Below, one piece after another: positions 44,901 through 53,228 of a DNA stretch of 64,000 nt. The position numbers and the translations under genes are program-made. Positions within the stretch are counted from its first letter, which is position 1. Each line of letters begins with the position of its first letter. The notes under the pieces are model-generated. The model saw only the letters and a list, made by a program, of their open reading frames with translations, was not told the origin of the DNA and searched no databases. The stretch comes from Motiliproteus coralliicola (lineage in GTDB: Bacteria; Pseudomonadota; Gammaproteobacteria; Pseudomonadales; Balneatricaceae), in contig NZ_QQOH01000002.1 of the NCBI RefSeq assembly GCF_003345655.1, positions 62,001 through 126,000 on the forward strand. The letters are read 5' to 3'.

Positions 44901-45944
44901 GACCATCGACGTGGCCGCCGACAGACCGCCGATAAAGGCCACCATTGCCAGCGCGTTCTGTTCGGCCGCCAGCGGTAGCGTCAGTACGAAAGTGTCGGCA
45001 TCGACGCTGCCGTCGGGAAATGTCAGCATCCCGGCGGTGGCGATCGGCAGCACAAACAGGCTGGCCAAAATCAGGTAGCCCGGGAACATCCAGCGGGCGG
45101 TGCGCAGATCTTTGGGGTCGGCGTTCTCAACCACGGCGACATGGAACTGGCGCGGCAGGCAGATGATGGCGAACACCGCCAGCAGTGTTTCGGTGATAAA
45201 GCTGTGCTCGATGAAATCGGTGCGGAAATTCTCGTTTTGGGACAGCTCCTCGGTGGCGCGGCTGAACAGGTTGTCGAAGCCGTCAAAAATGCCGAAGGTC
45301 ACATACAGGCCGACGGCAATAAAGGCGGCCAGCTTGACCAGTGATTCGAATGCGATCGCCAGCACGATCCCTTCATGGTGTTCGGTGGCGTCAATATGGC
45401 GGGTGCCGAACAGGATCGAGAATAGCGCCATCAGCAGGGCGACAAACAGTGCGGTATCGCTCCCTCCGGCGCTCTCGGCGCTAGCTGCGGCGGTCAGGGC
45501 ATCGTAGCTCATCGCCACCGCTTTGAGCTGCAGGGCGATATAGGGCACGATGCCGAGCACCGCGATACAGGTCACCAGTACCGCCAGATTCTGGCTCTTG
45601 CCGTAGCGCGAGGCGATAAAGTCGGAGATGGTGGTGATGTTCTGCTGCTTGCTCACCATCACGATCTTGGTGAACACCTTCCATAGCAGGATAAAGGTCA
45701 GAATCGGCCCCAGGTAGGTGGCCAGAAATTCCCAGCCGTTGGTGCTGGCCCGGCCGACCGCACCGTAAAAGGTCCAGGAGGTGGCGTAGACCGCCAGCGA
45801 CAAACTGTAGATCACTGGTCTTGAGCGGGAGCTGAAGATCTGCTCGGCATGGCGCTCGCCGAAAGAGGCGATGGCGAACAGGATGCCGACGTAGGTCAGC
45901 GAAATAAAGATGATAAACCAGCCGTCCAGCAGGGTGTCTTCCAT
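42000..45944 (-). CDS. crbS: Symporter-fused hybrid histidine kinase CrbS
   Basis: 1314 residues. Residues 1-525 are a sodium/solute symporter (SLC5-like) domain of about 13 membrane helices. A linker (540-650) leads to two PAS domains (about 650-770 and 775-890), a coiled coil, HisKA with phosphoacceptor His960 (AAASHDLLQPLNA), HATPase (DTGVGIPE, GLGLGLAI) and a C-terminal receiver with Asp1245 (IILADYHLSE) and Lys1296. CrbS-type proteins sense or transport a carbon source and signal to CrbR to control acs. ATG 45942-45944. It is divergent from the symporter genes. Confidence 0.93.
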   Translation of the reverse strand: MEDTLLDGWFIIFISLTYVGILFAIASFGERHAEQIFSSRSRPVIYSLSLAVYATSWTFYGAVGRASTNGWEFLATYLGPILTFILLWKVFTKIVMVSKQQNITTISDFIASRYGKSQNLAVLVTCIAVLGIVPYIALQLKAVAMSYDALTAAASAESAGGSDTALFVALLMALFSILFGTRHIDATEHHEGIVLAIAFESLVKLAAFIAVGLYVTFGIFDGFDNLFSRATEELSQNENFRTDFIEHSFITETLLAVFAIICLPRQFHVAVVENADPKDLRTARWMFPGYLILASLFVLPIATAGMLTFPDGSVDADTFVLTLPLAAEQNALAMVAFIGGLSAATSMVIVATIALSTMVCNDIIMPTLLRMPWLKLSQNKDLGALLLRVRRLTIFVLMLLAYFYYRIYGDSGSLASFGLLAFVAVAQFAPAMFGAVLWKQGNRQGALAGIGAGFALWLYTLVLPIMSKAGLLPTEIEALIWQFHWLDPHALFGIEFGNSLTHGTFWSLSVNCLLFVGVSKLTGQRLIDRIQASTYVDTRSSVGGDPLHAQSGSSSVGDLQLLTERFLGIERARSAFNAFAAQRGEDPPISGDDATPELIDYIERLLAGVIGASSARILMASTLRGRDMQLGDVVTIVDEASKVLKFNRSLLQSTIENINQGISVVDAQMRLVAWNRRYLEMFHYPDGLICIGRPIAEIFHYNAKMGEYGPGDPSNHVSLRMETLASGEPHSYIRYRQDGTVLEIQGNPMPGGGYVNTYLDITDHKRTEEALRESEQSIRLYTDNVPVLIAYLDNEQRYLFVNKAYAKTFDIADRHAITGTPCYKILERMQYDSRTPFINKALQGERQDFEIKLPPRQDGQVRYADVTYIPHIGDYGDVLGYFTLYQDITERRMAEQALQETNENLEHRVHERTQAITAINRELRKENTIRALIEDELRQAKSDAEAANIGKTRFLAAASHDLLQPLNAARLFASALAQQSHDDSTNALVQNLDGSLKAAEELLVTLLDISKIDAGALEPKPSHFCLDKLFNTLQAEFTVLANEKNLGFRCVHTRQVIHSDQQLLRRVLQNFLSNAIRYTQEGRILLGCRRIRGHLRIEVWDTGVGIPESKIGEVFEEFRRIDNPKHSQVKGLGLGLAITERIARMMNHPLKVRSWPSKGTVFSVDVPLGDPNQVRQARSGTSAGKRASNLAGIRVLCIDNEPNILNGMEALLNGWSCDVRTATHEQSFIDSLTESPFEPDIILADYHLSETHTGVLALKNLHSHWEHNVPAIVITADRTDEVKQDIADYGAQVLHKPMKPAQLRAMMNTVLAHR

Positions 45945-46219
45945 AGCGATGTCGCTCGTTTTTTAACGTTTTTTGATCATACCAAAGTCTGAAATTGTGC
46001 CGGTTAAGACCATGGTCTAGCTGCCTTGTCGTCGCTCAATGCTAAGCTTTCACTGCCTTGAATAAAAAGGCTTTTTCAGTTTTTTTAAGGAGGGGCGGAA
46101 AGGTCAAAAAGGGCGTTCAGACTAAAGTCGGGGGTTTGTTTGAAAAACGGCTTTGTTAGATTTCTGAGTGTACTTTTTCCAACCTCTGTCTCAATAACAA
46201 CAAGTAGAAGGAATGTGCC

Positions 46220-46480
46220 ATGAGCATTAGCAAAGAAAATGCCGAGGCTTATTGGAAAGAGAATCTGAAGATCATTTTCTCTTACCTTGCGGTCTGGTTC
46301 GTAGTCTCTTATGGCTGCGGCATCCTGTTTATCGAACAGCTTAACGCGATTCCGTTCTTCGGATTCCAGCTTGGCTTCTGGTTCGCTCAGCAGGGCTCCA
46401 TTTTCGTGTTCTGTGGCTTGATCGTTGCTTACGCAGTGAGCATGAACAAGCTCGACGAGAAGTACGACGTTCACGAGTAA
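46220..46480 (+). CDS. Sodium/solute symporter small subunit (DUF4212)
   Basis: 86 residues with two membrane helices (about 20-45 and 52-75). The motif AYWKENLKIIFSYLAVWFVVSYGCG (in part) is typical of the DUF4212 small subunits that accompany VC_2705-type symporters. It probably helps the large subunit assemble. AAGGA lies eight bases before ATG 46220. The large subunit follows after 40 bp. Confidence 0.92.
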   Translation: MSISKENAEAYWKENLKIIFSYLAVWFVVSYGCGILFIEQLNAIPFFGFQLGFWFAQQGSIFVFCGLIVAYAVSMNKLDEKYDVHE

Positions 46481-46520
46481 CAGCTCAAAATAATAAAAAA
46501 TTAAATAGGACGGCTATTTT

Positions 46521-48329
46521 ATGGGTACTCAAGATATCCTCAACTTTGTCTTTATAGGGGCGTCTTTCGCACTCTATATCGGCATTGCGATCTGGGCGAA
46601 AGCCGGATCCACCAAAGAGTTCTACGTTGCCGGTGGTGGTGTACCGCCGATTGCTAACGGTATGGCGACCGCGGCTGACTGGATGTCCGCTGCATCATTC
46701 ATCTCACTGGCGGGTATTATCTCGTTCATCGGCCGTGACGGCGCAGCCTACCTGATGGGCTGGACCGGCGGTTACGTAATGCTGGCGATGCTTCTGGCTC
46801 CTTACCTGCGTAAGTTTGGTAAGTTCACTGTGCCGGACTTCGTTGGTGATCGTTACTACTCCAACTTCGCCCGTGTTATCGCGGTAATCTGTACCATCAT
46901 CATCTCCTTCACCTACGTTGCAGGTCAGATGCGTGGTGTTGGTATCGTGTTCTCGCGCTTCCTGCACGTTGACATCAATACTGGTGTTGTTCTTGGTATG
47001 GCGATCGTATTCTTCTACGCCGTTCTCGGCGGTATGAAGGGTATCACCTACACCCAGGTTGCTCAGTACTGTGTACTGATCCTGGCCTTCACCATCCCGG
47101 CTCTGTTCCTTTCCTTCCAGATCACTGGTCACATCCTGCCGCAAACCGGCCTGGGTGCTACCCTGGATAGCGGCCAATCGATCCTGGCGACCGTTGACCA
47201 ACTGTCGACCGATCTGGGCTTCAAGGAATATACCTCGGGTAACAAGTCCACCCTGGATATGTTCTTCCTGACCGCTGCACTGATGTGTGGTACTGCGGGT
47301 CTGCCGCACGTAATCGTACGTTTCTTCACCGTACCGCGTGTTAAGGATGCTCGTTCTTCCGCAGGTTGGGCGCTGATGTTCATCGCGATCCTGTACACCG
47401 CGGTTCCGGGTGTTGCTGCCTTCGGTAAGTACAACCTGATCAAGACCGTAAACGGTGCTGACGGTAACGGTACTGCCTACACCGAGATGCCTGAGTGGTT
47501 CAAAAACTGGGAGACTGCTGGTCTGATCGGTTGGAACGACTACAACGGTGACGGCAAGGTTCAGTACGCTGCAGGTAAGGCGTTCACCGGTAAAGGTAAG
47601 CCGGCGTTTGACGGCGAAAACCGTAACGCTGACGGTTCACGGGTTGTTACCAACCTGGTTAGCGAGCCGAAAGCCGTGGGTGATGCTCAGTACGCCAACG
47701 AAGTCTACGTAGACCGTGACATCATGGTACTGGCCAACCCGGAAATCGCACAGCTGCCGGGCTGGGTAATCGCGCTGGTTGCTGCCGGTGCTGTTGCTGC
47801 GGCACTGTCGACTGCGGCCGGTCTGCTGCTGGTAATCTCTACAGCGATCTCGCATGACTTGATGAAGAAGACCATTAACCCGAATATCTCTGACAAGCAG
47901 GAGCTGATGTACGCCCGTCTGGCTGCCATCGTTGCGATCTGTGTTGCCGGTTACTTCGGTATCAACCCTCCAGGGTTCGTAGCGATCGTGGTCGCGCTGG
48001 CCTTCGGCCTGGCCGCCTCCTCGTTCTTCCCTGTCATCATCATGGGTATCTTCTCCAAGCGCATGAACAAAGAAGGTGCGGTAGCCGGTATGATCGTTGG
48101 TATCAGTACTACCATGGCTTACATCATCTACTTCAAGTTCATGGGTGGTACCAAAGACGAGCTGTTCATGGGTATCTCCCCTGAAGGCTTCGGTACCGTC
48201 GGTATGATCCTGAACTTCATCACTGCGTTCATCGTTTCCTCGATGACTCCGCCTCCGCCTGAAGAGATTCAGCACATCGTTGAGGATATCCGTATCCCCC
48301 GCGGTGCTGGTGAGGCCCACGCGCACTGA
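46521..48329 (+). CDS. Sodium:solute symporter, acetate permease-like (VC_2705 subfamily)
   Basis: 602 residues with about 13 membrane helices. SLC5 motifs include GGVPPIANGMATAADWMSA (in part) and GLAASSFFPVI. A soluble loop at about 305-390 carries an EF-hand-like WNDYNGDGKVQY and further Asp/Asn repeats, a feature of this subfamily and larger than in E. coli ActP. It probably imports acetate or a related small carboxylate with sodium, feeding Acs. It forms a two-gene unit with the small subunit and shows strong codon bias. A terminator follows. Confidence 0.9.
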   Translation: MGTQDILNFVFIGASFALYIGIAIWAKAGSTKEFYVAGGGVPPIANGMATAADWMSAASFISLAGIISFIGRDGAAYLMGWTGGYVMLAMLLAPYLRKFGKFTVPDFVGDRYYSNFARVIAVICTIIISFTYVAGQMRGVGIVFSRFLHVDINTGVVLGMAIVFFYAVLGGMKGITYTQVAQYCVLILAFTIPALFLSFQITGHILPQTGLGATLDSGQSILATVDQLSTDLGFKEYTSGNKSTLDMFFLTAALMCGTAGLPHVIVRFFTVPRVKDARSSAGWALMFIAILYTAVPGVAAFGKYNLIKTVNGADGNGTAYTEMPEWFKNWETAGLIGWNDYNGDGKVQYAAGKAFTGKGKPAFDGENRNADGSRVVTNLVSEPKAVGDAQYANEVYVDRDIMVLANPEIAQLPGWVIALVAAGAVAAALSTAAGLLLVISTAISHDLMKKTINPNISDKQELMYARLAAIVAICVAGYFGINPPGFVAIVVALAFGLAASSFFPVIIMGIFSKRMNKEGAVAGMIVGISTTMAYIIYFKFMGGTKDELFMGISPEGFGTVGMILNFITAFIVSSMTPPPPEEIQHIVEDIRIPRGAGEAHAH

Positions 48330-48364
48330 TCGAGTTGCCGGTGACTTAGTCACTGAGTGAAAGC

Positions 48365-48400
48365 AAGGCGCACCGGTACGGTTACTGGTGCGCCTTTTTT
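48365..48400 (+). terminator. Rho-independent terminator after the symporter genes
   Basis: AAGGCGCACC-GGTA (48365-48378) pairs with TAC-TGGTGCGCCTT (48383-48396) with small internal irregularity, followed by T residues to 48400. Confidence 0.88.
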
Positions 48401-48498
48401 ACATTTGGGGTTCTACGCCCAGTATGAAACAGTAGAGGGCTGGGTCGATGGTATTCTTGCCAAGTGCTCTTGACCGAGCTTGTAGAGGGATGAAATAG

Positions 48499-50316
48499 AT
48501 GGCACAGGAATTTAATGCAGAGAATTTGCCGTTCAGCCTGTTGGAGCCGAACGAGCTGGCATTGCTACAAAACAATCTGGACATCGGTTACTACCAGCAG
48601 GGAGAGAACCTGATTACCGCCGGTGAAGCGCCGGAAGGGTTGTTCATCATTCTCAAGGGCAAGGTGCGTGAGAGTGAGTCTAAGGAAGGCGAGGATGAGC
48701 ACGTCTTCGTTCATTACGGTGATGAGGATTATTTTGGTGCCTGGTCGGCCTTGAAAGGCAAGGCGATCCACAACTTCGTGGCCGAAGAGGAGACCATCGC
48801 TCACATCCTGCCCACCAAGCTGTTGCTGGAGCTGGTTTACAGCAATCCGCGCTTCGGTGATTACTTCAGTCGTACGCTGGCTGCCAAAACCGAGATCCAC
48901 GAGCAGCAGGGCGAAGAGCAGGGGATGGCGGAATTCATGCTCGCCCAGGTCGATGGCGAGGTGATGCGTGATCCGTTGATCGTGCTGGAAGAGACCACGA
49001 TCAAGGAGACCACTGCGTTGATGCGCGAAAAGCACGCCGACTCGGTGTTGGTAAAGCGTGGTGGGCGCTACGGTATCGTGACCGGAACCGATCTGCTCAA
49101 TGCCGCGGTGCTGAAGGAGGTACCGCTGTCGACTCCGGTGGCGGATATCGCCAGCTACCGATTGATCACCGTCGAGGCGGGGGATTACCTGTTTAACGCA
49201 TTGACGTTGATGACGCTGCAGCATATCGAACGGGTTGTGGTGATGGACGACACCAAGTTGATGGGGGTGATCGAACTGACCGATGTGCTCAGTTATTTCT
49301 CCAGCCACTCCCATGTGATCGGATTGCGGATTCAGCGCGCGGCTACCATTGAGGATCTATCCCGGGCGGCCCATGGCCTGAACGACCTGATTCGGTCGCT
49401 GGTCTCCCATGGCGTCAAAGCGCGCTTTGCGATGGATCTGGTGGCGGCGATGAATGAGCGGGTCATGGCCAAGTTGTTCACGCTGCTAGTTCCCGAGGAT
49501 ATCCTGCCCCATGTCTGTCTGGTGGTAATGGGTAGCGAGGGCCGTGGCGAGCAGATCATGAAGACCGACCAGGATAACGGTGTGATCATGCGCGATGGGC
49601 TGGATTGGCCGGACCGGGAAAAGGTGCTGCAGACCTTTACCGATACCCTGATCGAATTCGGCTATCCCGAGTGTCCCGGTAATATCATGGTCTCCAACCC
49701 CTATTGGGTGCAGCATCTGGGGGATTGGAGTCAGCGGCTCAATCACTGGGCCAATAAGGCCGAGGGCGATGCGTTGATGAATCTGGCGATCGCCGTCGAT
49801 GCCAAGCCGGTGGCCGGTAACCCGGCGCTGTTCAAAGCGGCGCGTAACTGGTTCCTGCGCCAGATGCATAATAACGAGGTGTTCTTCTCCCACTTCGTCA
49901 AGGCTTCATTGGAGTTTGATACCCCGCTGACCTTCTTTGGCGGCATCAAGAGCAAAGACAGTGGTATCGATATCAAGAAGGGCGGGGTGTTCCCGATCGT
50001 GCATGGTGTCAGAACGTTGGCGCTTCAGCATCGGATCTTGGAAACCAATACCTTTAAACGGATCGATGCACTGATCGAAGCGGGGGCATTGAAAAAGCAG
50101 CAGGGTAATGATCTGGTTGAGGCGCTGTCGATCTTCGTCCAGATCCGTCTGCAGCAACAGTTGCTGCGGATGGATAATGAGGACTTCAACGAATCGCCTA
50201 ACCTGATCATCCCTGACCGCCTGGACAGGCTTGACAAGGACCTGTTGCGTGAGGCCTTGAAGGTGGTAAAAGAATTTAAGAAACATCTGTCGATGCGATT
50301 CCATCTGGATCGCTAA
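48499..50316 (+). CDS. cNMP-binding/CBS-pair/DUF294 putative nucleotidyltransferase
   Basis: 605 residues. Order: cyclic-nucleotide-binding fold (about 10-130, AGEAPEGLFIILKGKVRE), two CBS domains (about 150-270, TTALMREKHADSVLVKRGGRYGIVT in part), then a DUF294 nucleotidyltransferase core with GSEGRGEQ (345-352) and DQDN (357-360), and a helical DUF294_C domain. The fold suggests a GlnD-like regulator that modifies a protein in response to nucleotides. It accompanies acs and acetate symporters in many gammaproteobacteria; its target is unknown. ATG 48499. Confidence 0.88.
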   Translation: MAQEFNAENLPFSLLEPNELALLQNNLDIGYYQQGENLITAGEAPEGLFIILKGKVRESESKEGEDEHVFVHYGDEDYFGAWSALKGKAIHNFVAEEETIAHILPTKLLLELVYSNPRFGDYFSRTLAAKTEIHEQQGEEQGMAEFMLAQVDGEVMRDPLIVLEETTIKETTALMREKHADSVLVKRGGRYGIVTGTDLLNAAVLKEVPLSTPVADIASYRLITVEAGDYLFNALTLMTLQHIERVVVMDDTKLMGVIELTDVLSYFSSHSHVIGLRIQRAATIEDLSRAAHGLNDLIRSLVSHGVKARFAMDLVAAMNERVMAKLFTLLVPEDILPHVCLVVMGSEGRGEQIMKTDQDNGVIMRDGLDWPDREKVLQTFTDTLIEFGYPECPGNIMVSNPYWVQHLGDWSQRLNHWANKAEGDALMNLAIAVDAKPVAGNPALFKAARNWFLRQMHNNEVFFSHFVKASLEFDTPLTFFGGIKSKDSGIDIKKGGVFPIVHGVRTLALQHRILETNTFKRIDALIEAGALKKQQGNDLVEALSIFVQIRLQQQLLRMDNEDFNESPNLIIPDRLDRLDKDLLREALKVVKEFKKHLSMRFHLDR

Positions 50317-50331
50317 AGGAGGTGCACTAGC

Positions 50332-50949
50332 GTGTTGCGGAAGTTCAAAGTCTACAAAGAGCGAAAACAGCACCGGGATGGTCCCTACGGCCATCTATTT
50401 GAGCCCTATGAAGGCGACGAGGTGGTTTCCCTTGACTGCGAAACCACCAGTCTGGATGTCAAGGAGGCCGAGATCCTCTCTATCGGGGCGGTGCGGATCA
50501 AGGGGCGCCGAGTCAAGACCAGCGAGCGGCTCGATATCAAGCTCAAGCCGCCCAAGAGCCTGACCGGTGACTCCATCGTGATTCACAAGATCCGAGCGAT
50601 GGATCTGAGCGAAGGGGTTGAGATCGAAGAGGCGCTGGAGCAGGTGCTCGACTTTGTTGGTAATCGCCCGATTCTCGGCTATTACGTCAATTTCGATATC
50701 AACATGCTGGATAAGTTTTTGCGTCCTCGTTACGGCTTCGGTTTGCCGAACAAGGCTATCGAGCTGTCCCATGTCTATCACGACATCGTTAAATGGAAGT
50801 CGATCGGCGGTGATGTGGATCTGCGCTTCGACACCATTGCCAATAAGCTCAACCTGCCGATGCTGGAGCGACACACGGCGCTGGGCGATGCCATTACCGT
50901 GGCGTTGATGTATGTGCGGTTGAAGTTCGGGGAGGCGCCCAAGCTTTAA
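50332..50949 (+). CDS. DEDDh 3'-5' exonuclease (DNA polymerase III epsilon-like)
   Basis: 205 residues. The exonuclease motifs are intact: D35/E37 in SLDCETTSLD, Asp in YYVNFDINMLD, and ERHTALGDA with the DEDDh His and Asp. It probably degrades DNA or RNA from the 3' end; it is not the replicative epsilon subunit, whose gene context differs. The start is GTG 50332 with a perfect AAGGAGGTG seven bases before. It lies 15 bp after the DUF294 gene, so the two form an operon conserved near acetate symporters. Confidence 0.88.
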   Translation: MLRKFKVYKERKQHRDGPYGHLFEPYEGDEVVSLDCETTSLDVKEAEILSIGAVRIKGRRVKTSERLDIKLKPPKSLTGDSIVIHKIRAMDLSEGVEIEEALEQVLDFVGNRPILGYYVNFDINMLDKFLRPRYGFGLPNKAIELSHVYHDIVKWKSIGGDVDLRFDTIANKLNLPMLERHTALGDAITVALMYVRLKFGEAPKL

Positions 50950-50971
50950 GCGATTTCCTTTCGGTGCAAAT

Positions 50972-50997
50972 AAGGGCCCTGTTGTGGCCCTTTTTTT
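50972..50997 (+). terminator. Rho-independent terminator after the exonuclease gene
   Basis: AAGGGCC (50972-50978) pairs with GGCCCTT (50986-50992), followed by a run of T to 50997. It closes the acetate block before the fliE promoter. Confidence 0.9.
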
Positions 50998-51013
50998 GTG
51001 CTGGCTGACTATT

Positions 51014-51029
51014 TGGCGCGTTATTTGCA
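51014..51029 (+). promoter_or_regulatory. Sigma-54 promoter of the fliE operon
   Basis: TGGCGC (51014-51019), five bases, TTGCA (51025-51029): one mismatch to TGGCAC-N5-TTGCA, with GG and GC correctly spaced. The predicted leader is about 155 nt. Confidence 0.85.
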
Positions 51030-51120
51030 TTTTTAGGTATGTCGGCAGTGGGTTTTCATAATTAGTGTCATTTATTTGTCAGTTTGGCTGCGGTATTTAT
51101 GACGTTTGTGGTAAGGTCGC

Positions 51121-51146
51121 CAATTATTAGTCGTCAAATAATTGTC
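51121..51146 (+). promoter_or_regulatory. Inverted repeat with FleQ-box similarity in the fliE leader
   Basis: CAATTATT (51121-51128) and AATAATTG (51137-51144) are a perfect 8-bp inverted repeat. The right part, GTCAAATAATTGTC (51133-51146), matches 11 of 14 positions of the reported FleQ box GTCAATAAATTGAC. It lies downstream of the sigma-54 start, where FleQ is known to act at some pseudomonad flagellar promoters. Confidence 0.5.
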
Positions 51147-51196
51147 GATGATGGTTTTTTGTCGCTCGGGCAGGGCGCCTGACCAGGGGAAGAGTG

Positions 51197-51556
51197 GTGA
51201 AAGCGGAACGCGCAGATATTCAAAATGTTCTGGCTCAGATGCGGGCGTTAAAAACGCAGGCGCAACAGGGTGTGCAGCCTGTTGAGGCGCCGGGCGCTGC
51301 CGCGGGTGTTGATCCGGCGTCGAAGATCGAGCCGGGTAGCTTTGGTAATCTGCTCAAGCGCGCCATCGACAGCGTTAATGAGACCCAGAGCGCCTCCTCT
51401 AAGCTGGTGACTGCCTACGAGAAGGGTGATCCCAGCGTTGATCTGCCGCAGGTGATGATCGGGCTGCAGAAAGCCAGTGTCTCGTTTCAGGCGATGACCC
51501 AGGTCCGTAACCGTCTGGTTTCGGCCTACGAAGATATCTCCAAGATGCCAATCTGA
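51197..51556 (+). CDS. fliE: Flagellar hook-basal body complex protein FliE
   Basis: About 119 residues. The C-terminal FliE core is clear ([20 protein letters not shown] in part; [29 protein letters not shown] in part). FliE joins the MS ring to the rod. Two adjacent GTG codons (51194 and 51197) can start it; AGGGGA is better spaced for 51197. First gene of fliEFGHIJ. Confidence 0.95.
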   Translation: MKAERADIQNVLAQMRALKTQAQQGVQPVEAPGAAAGVDPASKIEPGSFGNLLKRAIDSVNETQSASSKLVTAYEKGDPSVDLPQVMIGLQKASVSFQAMTQVRNRLVSAYEDISKMPI

Positions 51557-51572
51557 TTGAGGGTTCGGGTAA

Positions 51573-53228
51573 GTGGCTACAGAGGGTGTTCCAGCAACAG
51601 CGGGTGGATTTGGTGCGGTAGAGGGCTTTAACCGCCTGGGTATCTTCCGCCAGATCGGTCTGATGGTGGGCTTGGCTGCCAGTGTGGCGATCGGCTTTGC
51701 GGTGGTGCTCTGGTCGCAGGAGCCGGAGTACCGTCCGTTGCTCAACGACTTGAATACCCTCGATGCCAACGAAATTATCGATACGCTGGTCCAGAGTCAG
51801 ATCCCCTACAAGATCGACGGCGGCAGCGGCGCGCTGCTGGTGGCGGCAGACAAAATACATCAGGCCCGCTTAAAACTGGCGGCCCAGGGGCTCAGTGGGC
51901 GTAGCAACGTCGGCTTTGAACTGCTCGACCAGGAGCAGGCGCTGGGAACCAGCCAGTTTATGGAGACGACCCGCTTCCGTCGCGGTCTGGAAGGGGAGTT
52001 AGCTCGGACCATTTCCAGTCTGCTGGCGGTCAAGAGTGCCCGGGTTCACCTGGCGCTGCCGAAACAGTCAGTGTTTGTCCGTGATAGTCGTAAGCCCACC
52101 GCGTCGGTGTTTGTCGAGCTGTTCTCCGGTCGCGAACTGGGCAAGATCCAGGTGGCTTCGATTGCCAATCTGGTCGCCTCCAGTATTCCGTCGCTCGATA
52201 CCCGTGATGTAACCGTGGTGGACCAGAAGGGGCGCTTGCTCAATAGCCAGGATGCCGACGAAGAGGTCGGTATGGCCGCCAAGCAGCTGGAATATGTGCG
52301 CAAGGTGGAAGAACGCCTGGCAACGCGGGTGCGCGGAATTCTTGAACCGGTGGTGGGGCTGGGACGGTTCCGGGCCGAGGTGTCCGCCGATGTGGACTTT
52401 ACCGCGGTGGAGCAGACCGACGAACTCTACAACCCAGATCTGCCCTCGTTGCGATCCGAGCAGCTGCTGAATGAGAGCCGTGGTGGTGCTTTGGGTGCAA
52501 CCGGGGTGCCTGGCGCATTGTCCAACCAGCCGCCGGGAGCGGCGGCGGTGCCGGAGACTGGCGCAGTTGAGGGTGGCTTTGGTGGCGTGGGCGCCGGCGG
52601 AGACAGTTCTCGCAGCCAGTCGACCCGGAACTATGAGCTGGATCGTACCATCAGCTATACCCGTCACCAGCAGGGTCGGGTCCGGCGCCTGACCGTAGCG
52701 GTGGCGGTCGATGATCTGGTCGAGCGTAATGCGGACGGGGCGGTGACCGAGCGTAAGCCCTGGAATGAGAATGACCTGAAGCGCTTGACGTTGCTGGTGC
52801 GTGATGCGGTTGGCTACTCCGCCGCTCGTGGCGACAGTGTCAATGTGATCAATACTCCGTTCGCGTCTCCGGATCCGGTCGAGGCGCTACCTGAAGTGCC
52901 GATGTGGGAGCAGCCCTGGTTCTGGGATATTGCCAAGAAGGTTGGTGGCGCACTGTTTGTACTGTTGATCGTGTTCGGCGTATTGCGTCCGATCCTGAAG
53001 AACCTGTCGACGGCAGCGGCGGCACCGGTTGCCGGTGAAGCGATCGGTGGCGAGCTGGAGGGGATCGAAGGCGATATCGGCGAGGCGGATGAGGTCAGCG
53101 GTGAGGCGCTGCTGCCGGGGCCTAATGATAGTTATGAGCGTCAGATCGATGCGGTTCGTACCCTGGTGGCGGAAGATCCCGGTCGTGTAGCTAACGTCGT
53201 CAAGCAGTGGTTGGCCACCGATGAGTGA
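51573..53228 (+). CDS. fliF: Flagellar MS-ring protein FliF
   Basis: 551 residues. A first membrane helix (about 27-50) and a second (about 450-475) flank the periplasmic ring-building domains. The C-terminal tail is the FliG-binding segment (VRTLVAEDPGRVANVVKQWL). A Gly/Ala-rich stretch near 300-350 replaces the usual variable loop. It forms the inner-membrane base of the motor. GTG 51573 after GGGTAAG. It overlaps fliG by 8 bp. Confidence 0.96.
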   Translation: MATEGVPATAGGFGAVEGFNRLGIFRQIGLMVGLAASVAIGFAVVLWSQEPEYRPLLNDLNTLDANEIIDTLVQSQIPYKIDGGSGALLVAADKIHQARLKLAAQGLSGRSNVGFELLDQEQALGTSQFMETTRFRRGLEGELARTISSLLAVKSARVHLALPKQSVFVRDSRKPTASVFVELFSGRELGKIQVASIANLVASSIPSLDTRDVTVVDQKGRLLNSQDADEEVGMAAKQLEYVRKVEERLATRVRGILEPVVGLGRFRAEVSADVDFTAVEQTDELYNPDLPSLRSEQLLNESRGGALGATGVPGALSNQPPGAAAVPETGAVEGGFGGVGAGGDSSRSQSTRNYELDRTISYTRHQQGRVRRLTVAVAVDDLVERNADGAVTERKPWNENDLKRLTLLVRDAVGYSAARGDSVNVINTPFASPDPVEALPEVPMWEQPWFWDIAKKVGGALFVLLIVFGVLRPILKNLSTAAAAPVAGEAIGGELEGIEGDIGEADEVSGEALLPGPNDSYERQIDAVRTLVAEDPGRVANVVKQWLATDE

